A stretch of 64,000 bases of DNA from Streptomyces sp. TG1A-60. Lineage in GTDB: Bacteria; Actinomycetota; Actinomycetes; Streptomycetales; Streptomycetaceae. Under the pieces are notes generated by a model, which searched no databases, was not told the origin of the DNA, and saw only the letters and a list, made by a program, of their open reading frames with translations. The DNA is taken from contig NZ_CP147520.1 in assembly GCF_037201975.1 (NCBI RefSeq), forward strand, positions 3,782,001 through 3,846,000, in the 5' to 3' direction. Positions 27,985 to 40,446 of the stretch are shown here, in pieces. Each line of letters opens with the position of its first letter. Position 1 is the first letter of the stretch. A program made the position numbers and the translations under genes.

Positions 27985-30620
<2,636 letters not shown>

Positions 30621-30813
30621 TTATGTTTTCCTTATGCGCAAGGGCCCTCATGACCTGCGCATACGTGAGGGGAGGAAGGACGGCGAGCCCCTACGAGAAG
30701 GGTTCTCTTCCGACCGGCCCGACGGCCACGCCGACAGGTACCCGCGCAGTCACGCACTCATGTAGTCACGCACTCACGCACTCCTGGTGCCCGGGCCGGG
30801 CGACGTTCGACCG

Positions 30814-32046
30814 TCAGGGAGCGCCGTCCGATGCGCGCTCTCGGCGCTCCGGCCGGAGCTCCTCGTACTCCGCCGGCCCCAAGCCCGGTGACCCGCCCAC
30901 CCTCTCCTGCCGCCCCGCCGCCCGCGGGCGGGGCCGTGGCGGGCGCGGAGGTGGGCCGGGAGCGCGCCGCCCGGGAATGGGGCGGGGACGGGCGGCGGCG
31001 CCGGGGGCGGGGACGGGGTGAACGCCGGTCGGGATGGAGTGAACTCCGGTCGGGACGGGGCGGACGCCGGTCGGAGCGGGGCGGGCCGCGCCGGCCGGCA
31101 CGAAGAGCGACCCGAGGACGACCACGCCGGCGACCCCCGCCACCCACAGCGCGGTACGCGGCTCCGTCCACAGCATGTGGATGGCGAACCCGACACCGGA
31201 CGCGCCGGCGGCGGCGACGCCCAGTACGACCACCACCCCAGGCGGCGTGAGCCCGACCCGCCGCAGCCGGTGCGCGAGATGGTCGGGCCCCCCGCGCCAC
31301 AGCTCCCGCCCCGCCCGCTTCCGCGACACGAGGACGAGCACGGCGTCGGCGGTCGCCACGGCCGTGAGGGCGAAGGGCGCCCCGACACCGGCCTCGTAGC
31401 CGACGGCGTACACGTGGAGCACGCCGCCCGCGAGCAGGAACCCCACGAAGAGGGCCCCGCAGGTGCCGAGCACGACCCGCGCGGGCGGCCAGTTGTGCAT
31501 CAGGAACCCGGTGAGCGCCGCCGCCAACACGCTGAACAGCGCCGCCAGACCGTCCATGACCTCGGCCGCCGCGCACCCGCCCAGCGCGAACGCGGTGACG
31601 GCGCCGACCACCCCGAGCACCCCGTCGGAACGCCCCATCCCCTTGAACCCGTGCACCACAAACGCGATCCAGGCAACCCCCAACAGCCCACCGGGCACAC
31701 CCAGTTCGCCGTACGGCACGACCAGCGCGGCGGCGACCACGACCCCGGCCGTCCGTACCGTGAAGGGCAGCCGCCACACATCACCGACCAGGCCGAGCAC
31801 CCCCAGCCCGGCTCCGACGACGACCAGCCGCCCGGCCTCACCGCCCAGCGGGGCGACCCCGCTCCACTCCCCCACCCACGCCACGCCGCCCACCCCGGCC
31901 ATGACCGCGACGCCCCCGAGCAGCGGCACCCCGCGGCCCCGCCGCCGCTCCACGATCCCGAACCGCGCCGCGGGCACGCGTACGGCCGCCGAGAGCACGG
32001 CGGTCAGCAACAGGGCGGAGGCGGCGGCGAAGATTCCATACAGCAC
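30814..32046 (-). CDS. MraY/WecA-like membrane protein with altered catalytic motifs
   Basis: 410 residues; nine to ten membrane helices in the first 320, then a Pro/Gly/Arg-rich cytoplasmic tail with PTGVRPVPTGVHSIPTGV repeats. The fold follows the polyprenyl-phosphate sugar-1-phosphate transferases (VPLLGGVAVMAGV, VLGLVGDVWRL, NWPPARVVLGTCGALFVGF). In active enzymes these positions carry a DD pair, NxxDGxDG and LGDxGS. Here one Asp of the DD pair and the GDxGS Asp are replaced and the NxxD motif reads FKGMGRSDG, so catalysis is doubtful. Next to dnaK but separately transcribed. Confidence 0.6.
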   Translation of the reverse strand: MLYGIFAAASALLLTAVLSAAVRVPAARFGIVERRRGRGVPLLGGVAVMAGVGGVAWVGEWSGVAPLGGEAGRLVVVGAGLGVLGLVGDVWRLPFTVRTAGVVVAAALVVPYGELGVPGGLLGVAWIAFVVHGFKGMGRSDGVLGVVGAVTAFALGGCAAAEVMDGLAALFSVLAAALTGFLMHNWPPARVVLGTCGALFVGFLLAGGVLHVYAVGYEAGVGAPFALTAVATADAVLVLVSRKRAGRELWRGGPDHLAHRLRRVGLTPPGVVVVLGVAAAGASGVGFAIHMLWTEPRTALWVAGVAGVVVLGSLFVPAGAARPAPTGVRPVPTGVHSIPTGVHPVPAPGAAARPRPIPGRRAPGPPPRPPRPRPRAAGRQERVGGSPGLGPAEYEELRPERRERASDGAP

Positions 32047-32299
32047 GGATCCAAGTTAGGCGTGAATGTCATAATTCCTCATGAATAACACGATCGTTTT
32101 GAAAGAGCATGATGTCCGGGGCTCGACGGGGCCACACTCAGGCAACCCTCAGCGACGCAGATCACCGCCCCCCTGGCTACAGTGCGGCAGAAGAACTGGG
32201 TAGTCTCAGACGGACTGCATAAGTTACCGCTTAGTAATGAGCTCCGAGGCGCCCGAGGCACCTCGGAGGAAACCCCTCGCAGGCCCGAGGAGCCCCGAA

Positions 32300-34621
32300 A
32301 TGCAACTCGCCGCGATCATCGTGTCGCTGGTCCTGACCGTGGTCGGCGTGGCGCTCATCGCCCGAGCCGTGGCGCAGATCTACCGGTTCGTGAAGCTCGG
32401 TCAGCCAGTGCCGGCGGGCAGCCGTACCGATGCCCCGAAGGCGCGCACGATCACCCTGGTCAAGGAGTTCCTCGGCCACACCCGGATGAACCGGTGGGGG
32501 ATCGTCGGCTTCGCGCACTGGTTCGTCGCGATCGGCTTCCTGACGCTGCCGCCGACCCTCGCGCAGGCGTACGGCCAGCTCTTCCAGGCCGACTGGACGC
32601 TGCCGGTGATCGGCGGCTTCCTGCCGTTCGAGATGTACATCGAGTTCATCGGTGTGATGACGGTCCTCGGCATCCTCGTCCTGATGGCCATCCGGCTGCT
32701 CAACCTGCCCTCCCGGGCCGGCCGCAAGTCGCGTTTCGCGGGTTCCAAGGCCTGGCAGGCGTACTTCGTCGAGTACGTCATCCTCACCATCGGTCTGGCC
32801 ATCTACGTGCTGCGCGGCCTTGAGGGCGCCCTCCACCACGTGGACCACTACGAGGCCGCGTACTTCGCCTCGTACCCGCTGGTCCTCGCCTTCGAGGACC
32901 TCGGCCCGAGCACCCTCCAGAACCTGGTGTACCTCGTCGCGATGATCAAGATCGGCACCTCGCTGATCTGGATGATCACGGTCTCGCTGAACACCAACAT
33001 GGGTGTCGCCTGGCACCGCTTCCTCGGCTTCCCCAACATCTGGTTCAAGCGGAACGCGACCGGTGAGACCGCGCTGGGTGCGCTGCAGCCGATGACGAGC
33101 GGCGGCGAGCCGATCGACTTCACCGACCCCGGTGACGACGACGTCTTCGGTGTCAGCCAGGTCGAGCAGTTCTCCTGGAAGGGCATCCTCGACTTCTCCA
33201 CCTGCACCGAGTGCGGTCGCTGCCAGTCGCAGTGCCCGGCCTGGAACACGGGCAAGCCCCTCTCCCCCAAGCTCCTCATCATGTCGCTGCGCGACCACGC
33301 GCACGCCAAGGCCCCGTACCTGCTCGCCGGTGGCGGCAAGACCATGGAGGGCGAGGAGAAGGCGTCCGAGGAGCAGCTGGCCGGGGTGCCCGCGGCGGCG
33401 CTGGCCGAGGCCGAACGGCCACTGATCGGCACCGTCGAGGAGAACGGCGTCATCGACCCCGACGTCCTGTGGTCCTGCACCACCTGCGGTGCCTGCGTCG
33501 AACAGTGCCCCGTCGACATCGAGCACGTCGACCACATCGTCGACATGCGCCGCTACCAGGTGATGATCGAGTCCGCGTTCCCGTCCGAGGCGGGCACGAT
33601 GCTCAAGAACCTGGAGAAGAAGGGCAACCCCTGGGGCCTGGCCAAGAAGCAGCGCCTGGAGTGGCTGAAGGAAGTCGACTTCGAGGTGCCGGTCGTCGGC
33701 AAGGACATCGAGGACCTGTCCGAGGTCGAGTACCTGTACTGGGTCGGCTGCGCGGGCGCGCTGGAAGACCGCGCGAAGAAGACGACGAAGGCCTTCGCCG
33801 AACTGCTGCACATGGCGGGCGTGAAGTTCGCGATCATGGGCGGCGACGAGAAGTGCACCGGTGACTCCGCCCGCCGCCTCGGCAACGAGCCCCTGTTCCA
33901 GGAGCTCGGCATGGAGAACGTCATGGCCCTGAACATGGCGTTCGGCGAGGAGACGGACGACGACGGCAAGGTGACCCCCGAGTCGCGGAAGCCCAAGTCG
34001 GCCAAGAAGATCGTCGCCACCTGCCCGCACTGCCTCAACACGCTCGGCAACGAGTACCCGCAGCTCGGCGGCGACTACGAGGTCATCCACCACACCCAGC
34101 TGCTCCAGCACCTCGTCGACGAGGGCAAGCTGGTCCCGGTGACTCCCGTCGAGGGCCTCATCACCTACCACGACCCCTGCTACCTGGGCCGTCACAACAA
34201 GATCTACACGCCCCCGCGCGAGATCATGACCGCCGTCCCGGGCCTGCGTCAGCAGGAGATGCACCGCCACAAGGAGCGCGGCTTCTGCTGCGGTGCCGGT
34301 GGCGCGCGGATGTGGATGGAGGAGCGGATCGGCAAGCGCATCAACAACGAGCGCGTCGACGAGGCCCTGTCCCTGAACCCGGACATCGTCTCCACCGCCT
34401 GCCCGTTCTGCCTCGTCATGCTGACCGACTCGGTCAACGGCAAGAAGGCTGCAGCCGAAAGCGGCTCCGCCGCGGGCGGCAAGGCCAAGGAGTCCATCCA
34501 GGTCGTCGACGTCGCCCAGCTCCTCCTGGAGTCCGTCAAGACCCCGGCCCCGGACGACGGCGAGCCCCCCGCGGGCACGGCGGAGACGGAGACCGAGCCG
34601 GAGCCCCAGCCGGTGAAGTGA
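32300..34621 (+). CDS. membrane-bound (Fe-S) oxidoreductase, heterodisulfide-reductase-like
   Basis: About 773 residues from the ATG giving MQLAAIIVSLVLTVVGVAL, preceded by GAGGAG; an ATG at 32237 is possible. Domains in order: a heme-b type membrane domain with five or so helices, a two-cluster ferredoxin domain (CTECGRCQSQCP and CTTCGACVEQCP), and two CCG domains (CPHCLNTLGNEYPQ with HDPCYLGRHN, and GFCCGAGGARMW with CPFC). This is the actinobacterial fusion of HdrD/GlpC-like parts that passes electrons between a soluble donor and the membrane. The donor is unknown; it stands alone. Confidence 0.85.
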   Translation: MQLAAIIVSLVLTVVGVALIARAVAQIYRFVKLGQPVPAGSRTDAPKARTITLVKEFLGHTRMNRWGIVGFAHWFVAIGFLTLPPTLAQAYGQLFQADWTLPVIGGFLPFEMYIEFIGVMTVLGILVLMAIRLLNLPSRAGRKSRFAGSKAWQAYFVEYVILTIGLAIYVLRGLEGALHHVDHYEAAYFASYPLVLAFEDLGPSTLQNLVYLVAMIKIGTSLIWMITVSLNTNMGVAWHRFLGFPNIWFKRNATGETALGALQPMTSGGEPIDFTDPGDDDVFGVSQVEQFSWKGILDFSTCTECGRCQSQCPAWNTGKPLSPKLLIMSLRDHAHAKAPYLLAGGGKTMEGEEKASEEQLAGVPAAALAEAERPLIGTVEENGVIDPDVLWSCTTCGACVEQCPVDIEHVDHIVDMRRYQVMIESAFPSEAGTMLKNLEKKGNPWGLAKKQRLEWLKEVDFEVPVVGKDIEDLSEVEYLYWVGCAGALEDRAKKTTKAFAELLHMAGVKFAIMGGDEKCTGDSARRLGNEPLFQELGMENVMALNMAFGEETDDDGKVTPESRKPKSAKKIVATCPHCLNTLGNEYPQLGGDYEVIHHTQLLQHLVDEGKLVPVTPVEGLITYHDPCYLGRHNKIYTPPREIMTAVPGLRQQEMHRHKERGFCCGAGGARMWMEERIGKRINNERVDEALSLNPDIVSTACPFCLVMLTDSVNGKKAAAESGSAAGGKAKESIQVVDVAQLLLESVKTPAPDDGEPPAGTAETETEPEPQPVK

Positions 34622-34650
34622 CCCCGGACCGGCAGGCCCGGCTGTACGAC

Positions 34651-34687
34651 GGATGCCCCCGCGCTCGGGTCGAGCGCGGGGGCATCC
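34651..34687 (+). terminator. hairpin terminator after the Fe-S oxidoreductase
   Basis: A perfect 15-bp stem with a 7-base loop starts 30 bases past the stop. The following 400 bases to 35092 hold no recognised gene and should include the promoter of the FG-GAP protein. Confidence 0.8.
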
Positions 34688-35092
34688 CTCCTTCACCGGG
34701 GGCGCCGTATCGGGTGTCCCGGACGCCGTAACCGTTCATCGTCGTGTCCTCCCCGTCCACGCGGCCGACCACCGGCCACCCGCACTCCGGACTCACGACC
34801 ACCGCCGGACGTTCGGTTCACCGGATGTGGCCGGGGCGTATGACACCTGGGCGGACAGGAGCGAGCAGGAGCCGTACGGGCAAGAGGGCACCGGCGCCCC
34901 GCCCGTTCCACAGGCCAAGGAAATTCTCCGAATTTCTCGAACTCCCGTACAACCCTCCCTCACCCCCATCGGTCTCTTGTTCGCCGACTTCCCCGTGAAC
35001 CCTCGGCCAACTCCGGGCGAACACGGACAGGAAGGGCACCCCATTTGACTGCGGATGTCTGCCAGGCTCCGCATGCAGCAGGAGATTCCCGC

Positions 35093-36568
35093 ATGCACAA
35101 GCATCTGCGACTCGCCCTCGCGACGGCCTCCGCGGCCGCGCTGACCGGCGGTCTGCTCACCTTCACGGCCGCGACGGCGACGGCGGCCGACTCGGTCCAC
35201 CACCCCGTGGCGGACTTCAACAACGACGGGTACGGCGATGTCGCGTACGCGGCCGGCGCGGCCACCGTCGGAGGCAAGAGGGGCGCCGGTCAGATCGTCG
35301 CCCTGTACGGCTCGGCGAGCGGTGTGACCTCGTCGAAGCGCGCCACGATCAGCCAGAACACCACCGGAGTGCCCGGCACGGCCGAGACGGACGACGGGTT
35401 CGGCTGGGTGAGCGCGTACGGCGACTTCAACGGCGACGGCTTCGACGACCTCGCCGTCTCCGCGTTGCTGGAGGACGTCAGCGGCGACAAGGACGGCGGC
35501 ACGGTCGCGATCCTCTGGGGCTCGTCGAAGGGCCTGTCCGGCGCCACGACGATCAAGGACCCGGCGCCCTCCTCCCACGACGAGTGGGGCAAGACCCTGG
35601 CCGCCGGTGACTTCGACGGCGACGGCACGGAGGACCTCGCGGTCGGGGCCACGTCGAGCACGATCCGCGTCTTCAAGGACGGCATCACCAAGTCCGGCAC
35701 GGCGGGCGGCCTCTACACGATCAAGCCGCCCATCATGTCCGGCAGCGGCACGGGCCCGCTCAACCTCACCGCGGGCGACGTCAACGGCGACAAGCGGACC
35801 GACCTGATCGTCGACGGCTTCGAGACCGACAGCGAGTACGGCTGGAACGCCAACTACTACGTGCCCGGCACCGCCTCCGGCCTGAACGCCTCGTCCGCGC
35901 AGAAGCTGAAGCCCGGCGTCATCACCGGCATCGGCGACGTCGACGGCGACGGCTTCGGCGACATCGTGACCGGCGAGGAGTGGGACCCGTCCAAGGACGG
36001 CAGCGAGCCGTCCGTGCCCGAGTCCGCCACCGGCGGCAAGGTCCACATCATCCACGGCTCCGCCGACGGCCCGGCCGGCGCCACCTCCATCACCCAGAAC
36101 ACCGGCAACGTCCCGGGCGCCTCCGAGCGCGGTGACTGGTTCGGCAACGAGCTGTCGCTCGGCGACATCAACGGCGACGGCTTCCAGGACCTGGCGGTGG
36201 GCGCCGCCGGCGAGAACCTCGGCGGCGTCGTCAACACGGGCGCGGTGACGGTCCTCTACGGCTCGGCCTCCGGTCTGAACACCTCCTCCGGCACCCAGTT
36301 CCTCGCCCAGTCCACGGCCGGCGTCCCCGGCTCGGACGAGAGGGACGACTTCTTCGGCTCCGAGGTGAAGCTCACCGACGTCACGGGCGACGGCAAGGCG
36401 GACCTGACGGTCGGCGCGTACGGCGAGAACGGCGGCAACGGCATGGTCGTCTACCTGCCGTCCAACGGCACGAAGATCACCACGACCGGCTCGCGGTCCC
36501 TGTCGACGACCGCGGTCGGCGTCTCGACGGACGCGTCCCCGCTGTTCGGCGGCAACGCGGCCAACTGA
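35093..36568 (+). CDS. secreted FG-GAP repeat protein (1)
   Basis: 491 residues from the ATG giving MHKHLRLALATASAAALTG, with GGAG 8 bases before. Residues 1-36 are a Sec signal peptide. The mature part has seven FG-GAP/integrin-alpha type repeats, each with a calcium-loop motif: DFNNDGYGD, DFNGDGFDD, DFDGDGTED, DVNGDKRTD, DVDGDGFGD, DINGDGFQD, DVTGDGKAD. Such repeats fold into a beta-propeller and bind calcium. It probably works outside the cell in adhesion or binding; no enzyme domain is present. A second FG-GAP gene follows after the ester-cyclase-like gene. Confidence 0.85.
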   Translation: MHKHLRLALATASAAALTGGLLTFTAATATAADSVHHPVADFNNDGYGDVAYAAGAATVGGKRGAGQIVALYGSASGVTSSKRATISQNTTGVPGTAETDDGFGWVSAYGDFNGDGFDDLAVSALLEDVSGDKDGGTVAILWGSSKGLSGATTIKDPAPSSHDEWGKTLAAGDFDGDGTEDLAVGATSSTIRVFKDGITKSGTAGGLYTIKPPIMSGSGTGPLNLTAGDVNGDKRTDLIVDGFETDSEYGWNANYYVPGTASGLNASSAQKLKPGVITGIGDVDGDGFGDIVTGEEWDPSKDGSEPSVPESATGGKVHIIHGSADGPAGATSITQNTGNVPGASERGDWFGNELSLGDINGDGFQDLAVGAAGENLGGVVNTGAVTVLYGSASGLNTSSGTQFLAQSTAGVPGSDERDDFFGSEVKLTDVTGDGKADLTVGAYGENGGNGMVVYLPSNGTKITTTGSRSLSTTAVGVSTDASPLFGGNAAN

Positions 36569-36593
36569 GCGGCGACCGACGTACACCGCCTTC

Positions 36594-36632
36594 GAGTGGG
36601 GCCCGCATCCGGCAAGGGTGCGGGCCCCACTC
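36594..36632 (+). terminator. hairpin terminator after FG-GAP protein 1
   Basis: A perfect 14-bp stem (GAGTGGGGCCCGCA with TGCGGGCCCCACTC) and an 11-base loop start 26 bases past the stop codon. The remaining bases to 36883 show no gene. Confidence 0.85.
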
Positions 36633-36883
36633 GCGACAGGGGCGGACCACGGCCTCAGGGGTTCACGAGGGTGCCCCACGGGAGGCTGTCACACCACGCA
36701 CGCGCTCACGTGCAGGACGTGATGACCCGGCTGGCGGCCACGCGGAGGTGCACCCCACCGCCCGCGCCCCCACACGCGAGCGCCATCCGCGCTCGCGCTC
36801 GCGAAGACCCGCGCCCGCGAAGATAATTGCCTGTAAAGGTCGAAAACATCACGAACACGAACAGTGGAAAGCCGGCGATCCCC

Positions 36884-37279
36884 ATGGCTGAACACCCGAA
36901 CGCAGCGCTCGTCCGCAAGGGCTACGAGGCCTTCACACGCGGCGACATGGACGCCCTCCGCGGCCTGATGGCGGCGGACTGCACCCACCACGTCCCCGGC
37001 AGTCACTTCCTCTCGGGCGACTACAAGGGCCAGGACTCGATCATCGACCTGTACCAGCGGCTCTTCGAGGAGACCGGCGGGACGTTCAACGTCGAGCTGA
37101 GCCATGTCCTCGTCGACGGACGGGGCCACGCGGTCTCCGTACACCGCTACACCGCCGAGCGGGGCGACAAGCGCCTCGAACAGAACGGCTGCCTCGTCTT
37201 CCGGATCGTCGGAGACAGGTTCACCGACATCGACGAGTGCCAGGAGGACCTGGACAAGGAGAGCGAATTCTGGGGCTGA
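36884..37279 (+). CDS. SnoaL-like (NTF2 fold) protein
   Basis: 131 residues from the ATG giving MAEHPNAALVRKGYEAF. The NTF2/SnoaL cone fold is clear: VRKGYEAFTRGDMDALRGLM, DCTHHVPGSHFLSGDYKG, then strands AVSVHRYTAERGDKR and CLVFRIVGDRFTDIDE. The family includes polyketide cyclases and limonene-epoxide-hydrolase-like enzymes, and many members of unknown role. The start is not certain because no strong ribosome binding site precedes it. Confidence 0.7.
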   Translation: MAEHPNAALVRKGYEAFTRGDMDALRGLMAADCTHHVPGSHFLSGDYKGQDSIIDLYQRLFEETGGTFNVELSHVLVDGRGHAVSVHRYTAERGDKRLEQNGCLVFRIVGDRFTDIDECQEDLDKESEFWG

Positions 37280-37412
37280 CGCGCCCAGCGACTTCGCACA
37301 CCCCCCACACACCTTCTCGGACGACCACACGCACAACCCCGCACGGCCTCCAGGTGTCACACAGGTGAACCAGCCACCACCCCCGACATCCGGCCACCTA
37401 CCTGGAGCCCCC

Positions 37413-38900
37413 GTGCACAGACGGACGTACGCCCTGGCGGTCGCCACCATGGCGACCGCCACCGCCGCAACGGCGACCCTCGCCCTCCCCCTCGCCCCGC
37501 ACGCCACCGCCGTTCCGTCCGCCCGCCCCACCCCCGTGACCAGCGACTTCAACGCCGACGGCTACGCGGACCTCGCCGTCGGCGTCCCCGACGCGACCGT
37601 GAACGGCAAGGCGAAGGCCGGCTATGTGCACGTCGTATGGGGCGGCGCGAAAGGCCTCGGCAGGCACGGCGGCATCCGGATCAGCCAGGCCGCCTCCGAG
37701 GTCCCCGGCACCCCGGAGGCGGGCGACCGCTTCGGCACGGCCGTGGCGCTGGACGACCTGAGCGGCGACGGCGTCGCGGAACTGATCGTCGGCGCACCCG
37801 GCGAGGACGTCACCGGCCGTGGCGCGGACGCGGGCTCGGTCACCGTCGTCGGCGGCGCGAAGGGCGGGCCCGGACCGGGCTCCACCGCCCTCACCGGCCC
37901 GTCGGCGAAGTCGGCGTACGGCTGGTCGGTCGCGGCGGCGGACCTGACCGGCGACGGCGGCCGGGACCTCGTGATCGGCGGCCGGGACAGGGTCGTCCTC
38001 ACCGCTGTCGTCGACGGCGGTGAGGACGTCGTCGTCACCACCGTCCTCGCCACCCCCATGGGCGGTCGCGCCCCGCTCCTCGCCACCGGCGACTTCACCG
38101 CCGACGGCACGGACGACCTGGCCGTCGCCTTCCACACCGTCAACGCCCCCCACACCCGGTCGCACGTACGGCTGTGGGCGTGGGACGCGGCCGAGCGGCG
38201 CATGGTCAACACCTGGAACGCCGACAACGGTGCCGCCTCCGCGCTCGCCGTCGGCGACTACGACGGCGACGGCCTGGACGACCTGGCCCTCGGCGAGTGC
38301 CGCGAGATCGCCGACGAGAACATCGACGACCCGTGCGGCCCGGAGTCGTACGCCAAGGGCGGCGGCATCCACATCCTCTACGGCGGCGAGAACTCCTTCG
38401 GCCACCGCTCCCAGACCCTCAACCAGGACACGGTCGGCGTCTACGGCGCCGCCGAGGACGGCGACGGCTTCGGCGCCTCCCTCGCCGTACTGGACTGGAA
38501 CGGCGACGGCCGCGACGACCTGATCGCGGGCGCCCCCGGCGAGGCCATCGGCACCCGTGAGGCCGCCGGCGCGGCCACGCTGCTGCTCGGCCACGTCGGC
38601 GGCATCGTGGACCGGTTCGGCGAGGCGTCGTCCGTCCCGTACCACCAGGGTCGCCCCGGCGTCCCCGGCGCAGCCGAGGCCTCCGACGCCTTCGGCACAG
38701 CCGTGGCCACCGGCGACTACGACAAGGACGGCACCCCGGACGCGGCCGTCGGCACCCCGGGCGAGAACACGGCCTCCGGCGGCGTCTGGATCTTCCCGAA
38801 GACCTCCGTGACCAACTCCTACGCCCTCACCCCGAAGAAGCTGGGGCTCCCGTCCCCGACGTCTGCGTTGTCGTACGGCAGGTACCTGAGCAGCCACTGA
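37413..38900 (+). CDS. secreted FG-GAP repeat protein (2)
   Basis: 495 residues from a GTG (VHRRTYALAVATMATATAA), with GGAG upstream; the same frame runs back over the previous gene but is not coding there. An N-terminal signal peptide leads to FG-GAP repeats with calcium loops (DFNADGYAD, DLSGDGVAE, DLTGDGGRD, DFTADGTDD, DYDGDGLDD, DWNGDGRDD, DYDKDGTPD). It is related to the 35093 protein, likely by duplication, and likely a beta-propeller surface or secreted protein. Confidence 0.85.
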   Translation: MHRRTYALAVATMATATAATATLALPLAPHATAVPSARPTPVTSDFNADGYADLAVGVPDATVNGKAKAGYVHVVWGGAKGLGRHGGIRISQAASEVPGTPEAGDRFGTAVALDDLSGDGVAELIVGAPGEDVTGRGADAGSVTVVGGAKGGPGPGSTALTGPSAKSAYGWSVAAADLTGDGGRDLVIGGRDRVVLTAVVDGGEDVVVTTVLATPMGGRAPLLATGDFTADGTDDLAVAFHTVNAPHTRSHVRLWAWDAAERRMVNTWNADNGAASALAVGDYDGDGLDDLALGECREIADENIDDPCGPESYAKGGGIHILYGGENSFGHRSQTLNQDTVGVYGAAEDGDGFGASLAVLDWNGDGRDDLIAGAPGEAIGTREAAGAATLLLGHVGGIVDRFGEASSVPYHQGRPGVPGAAEASDAFGTAVATGDYDKDGTPDAAVGTPGENTASGGVWIFPKTSVTNSYALTPKKLGLPSPTSALSYGRYLSSH

Positions 38901-38992
38901 CGTCGTCGGTCGTACGGCCGGTGCCCGAGCAGCCACTGAGACGGGTGACCGGGCGGTTCCACGACGCGCCCCTGAAAACACCCCTGCTTGTG

Positions 38993-39054
38993 TCCCCGAT
39001 CCCCTCCCCGATCCCCTCCCCGATCCCCTCCCCGATCCCCTCCCTGATCCCGTC
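38993..39054 (+). repeat. tandem 12-bp repeats
   Basis: About five head-to-tail copies of CCCCGATCCCCT lie between FG-GAP protein 2 and the YIP1 gene. There are no spacers, so it is not a CRISPR. The rest of 38901-39200 has no gene. Confidence 0.8.
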
Positions 39055-39200
39055 CCTGAAAGCACCCCCGAAGGCATCCCCGACCGAACCCCTTTCCACG
39101 CCCTGACGATCCCTTAGGGGATGTCACAGCTCGGCAGCAAAGGGGGGCCCGTCGGTCCCGCCCGGCGCACCGCCGCCCGGGACCAGGTACGTTCGATGAC

Positions 39201-40124
39201 GTGGCTGGATTCAGGATCGGACGCGGCCGGGACAACGGCGCTCCTCAAGCGCGACAGCAACACCCTCCGTACGGACAGCAGGCCCCGCAGGCCGGCGGCC
39301 CGTCGTACGGCTACCCCCAGACGCCCCCGCAACCGCCGTACGCCGGCGGCCGGGGCGGCGGTCAGGGCTGGCCCCAGACGCACGGCGGGCACCCCGGAAA
39401 CCACGGCAACCATGGGCACCGCGGCGAACCGGAGTACTTCGGCGACGACGGCGCGCACCCTCAGGGCGGCGCGGACCCGTACGCGGCCAACAACCCGGGG
39501 CACACACAGATGTTCGCCGTCGGCGACCCGTACCACCAGAGCGACACCTACCGCGCGGGCCAGGCCCCACCGCCCCCGCTCGGCCCGCGGCTGTCCTGGA
39601 AGGCGCTCCTCAAAGGCATCATCACCAGCCCGAACCAGACCTTCCTGGTGATGCGGGACTACGCGGTGTGGGTGCCCGCCCTCATCGTGATGTTCCTGTA
39701 CGGCATGCTGGCCGTCTTCGGCTTCGACACGGCCCGCGAGGACGCGATCAACGCCACGCTGTCGAACGCCGTACCGATCGTGCTCGTCACGGCCGTGACG
39801 ATGGTGGTGAGCACGTTCGTCCTGGGCGTGGTCACCCACACCCTGGCCCGCCAGCTCGGCGGCGACGGCGCCTGGCAGCCCACGGTCGGCCTCTCCATGC
39901 TGATCATGGCCCTGACGGACGCGCCCCGTCTGCTCGTCGCGATGTTCGCGGGCGGCGACGCCTCGTTCGTCCAGATCCTCGGCTGGATCACCTGGGTCGC
40001 CGCCGGCGCCCTGCTGACCCTGATGGTCTCCAAGTCCCACGACCTGCCCTGGCCGAAGGCCCTCGGCGCCTCCGCGATCCAGCTGATCGCGATCCTGTCG
40101 CTGATCAAGCTGGGCACGTTCTAG
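39201..40124 (+). CDS. YIP1 family membrane protein
   Basis: 307 residues from a GTG (VAGFRIGRGRDNGAPQARQ). The first 130 residues are a Gly/Pro/Gln/His-rich cytoplasmic region (QQHPPYGQQAPQ, HPGNHGNHGHRGEP). The rest is a YIP1 domain with five membrane helices (ALIVMFLYGMLAVFGF, IVLVTAVTMVVSTFVLGVV, LSMLIMALTDAPRLLVAMF, WITWVAAGALLTLMV, AIQLIAILSLIKLG). Role unknown in actinobacteria; YIP1 proteins elsewhere act in membrane organisation. Confidence 0.8.
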   Translation: MAGFRIGRGRDNGAPQARQQHPPYGQQAPQAGGPSYGYPQTPPQPPYAGGRGGGQGWPQTHGGHPGNHGNHGHRGEPEYFGDDGAHPQGGADPYAANNPGHTQMFAVGDPYHQSDTYRAGQAPPPPLGPRLSWKALLKGIITSPNQTFLVMRDYAVWVPALIVMFLYGMLAVFGFDTAREDAINATLSNAVPIVLVTAVTMVVSTFVLGVVTHTLARQLGGDGAWQPTVGLSMLIMALTDAPRLLVAMFAGGDASFVQILGWITWVAAGALLTLMVSKSHDLPWPKALGASAIQLIAILSLIKLGTF

Positions 40125-40145
40125 GCCAGGGCTCGATGTGCGGTG

Positions 40146-40190
40146 ACGAGTGAGGGGCTCCCGGCGACAAGCCGGGAGCCCCTCACTCGT
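40146..40190 (+). terminator. strong hairpin terminator after the YIP1 gene
   Basis: A perfect 20-bp inverted repeat with a 5-base loop (GACAA), 21 bases past the stop. Confidence 0.85.
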
Positions 40191-40192
40191 GT

Positions 40193-40250
40193 GCCCCACT
40201 GCCCCACTGCCCCGCTGCCCCGCTGCCCCGCTGCCCCACTGGTCCGCTAC
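40193..40250 (+). repeat. short tandem repeats of CCCCACTG/CCCCGCTG
   Basis: Six or more 8-bp units alternating CCCCACTG and CCCCGCTG follow directly on the terminator. No function seen. The sequence from 40250 to 40446 shows no gene. Confidence 0.7.
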
Positions 40251-40446
40251 CCCACTGGTCCGCTGTCCGTCTGATCCAGTGAGCCGGTGCTCAGGCGTCG
40301 AGAACCTGCCCGTCCCGCCTGACGACCGGCGGCTCGACGCTCCAGGGATCGTTGACCTTATGAGGGTCGTCACCCACGTGAAATACCGCAGGTCAGCCCG
40401 ATGGCAGGTCGGCGCCTTCCTCTCGCGTCGCCGGGTGAACAGCGAG

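Noticed and set aside
32300..34621. Succinate dehydrogenase or glycolate oxidase subunit
   Set aside because: There is no flavoprotein gene nearby, and the membrane domain plus two CCG domains in one chain fits the Hdr-like fusion.
32231..34696. 821-codon open frame antisense to the Fe-S oxidoreductase
   Set aside because: Compositional shadow of a gene with clear motifs on the other strand. The same applies to long frames opposite speE, dnaJ, dnaK, the FG-GAP genes and the ABC permease.
38993..39054. CRISPR array
   Set aside because: The 12-bp units are directly adjacent with no spacers, and no cas gene is in the window.
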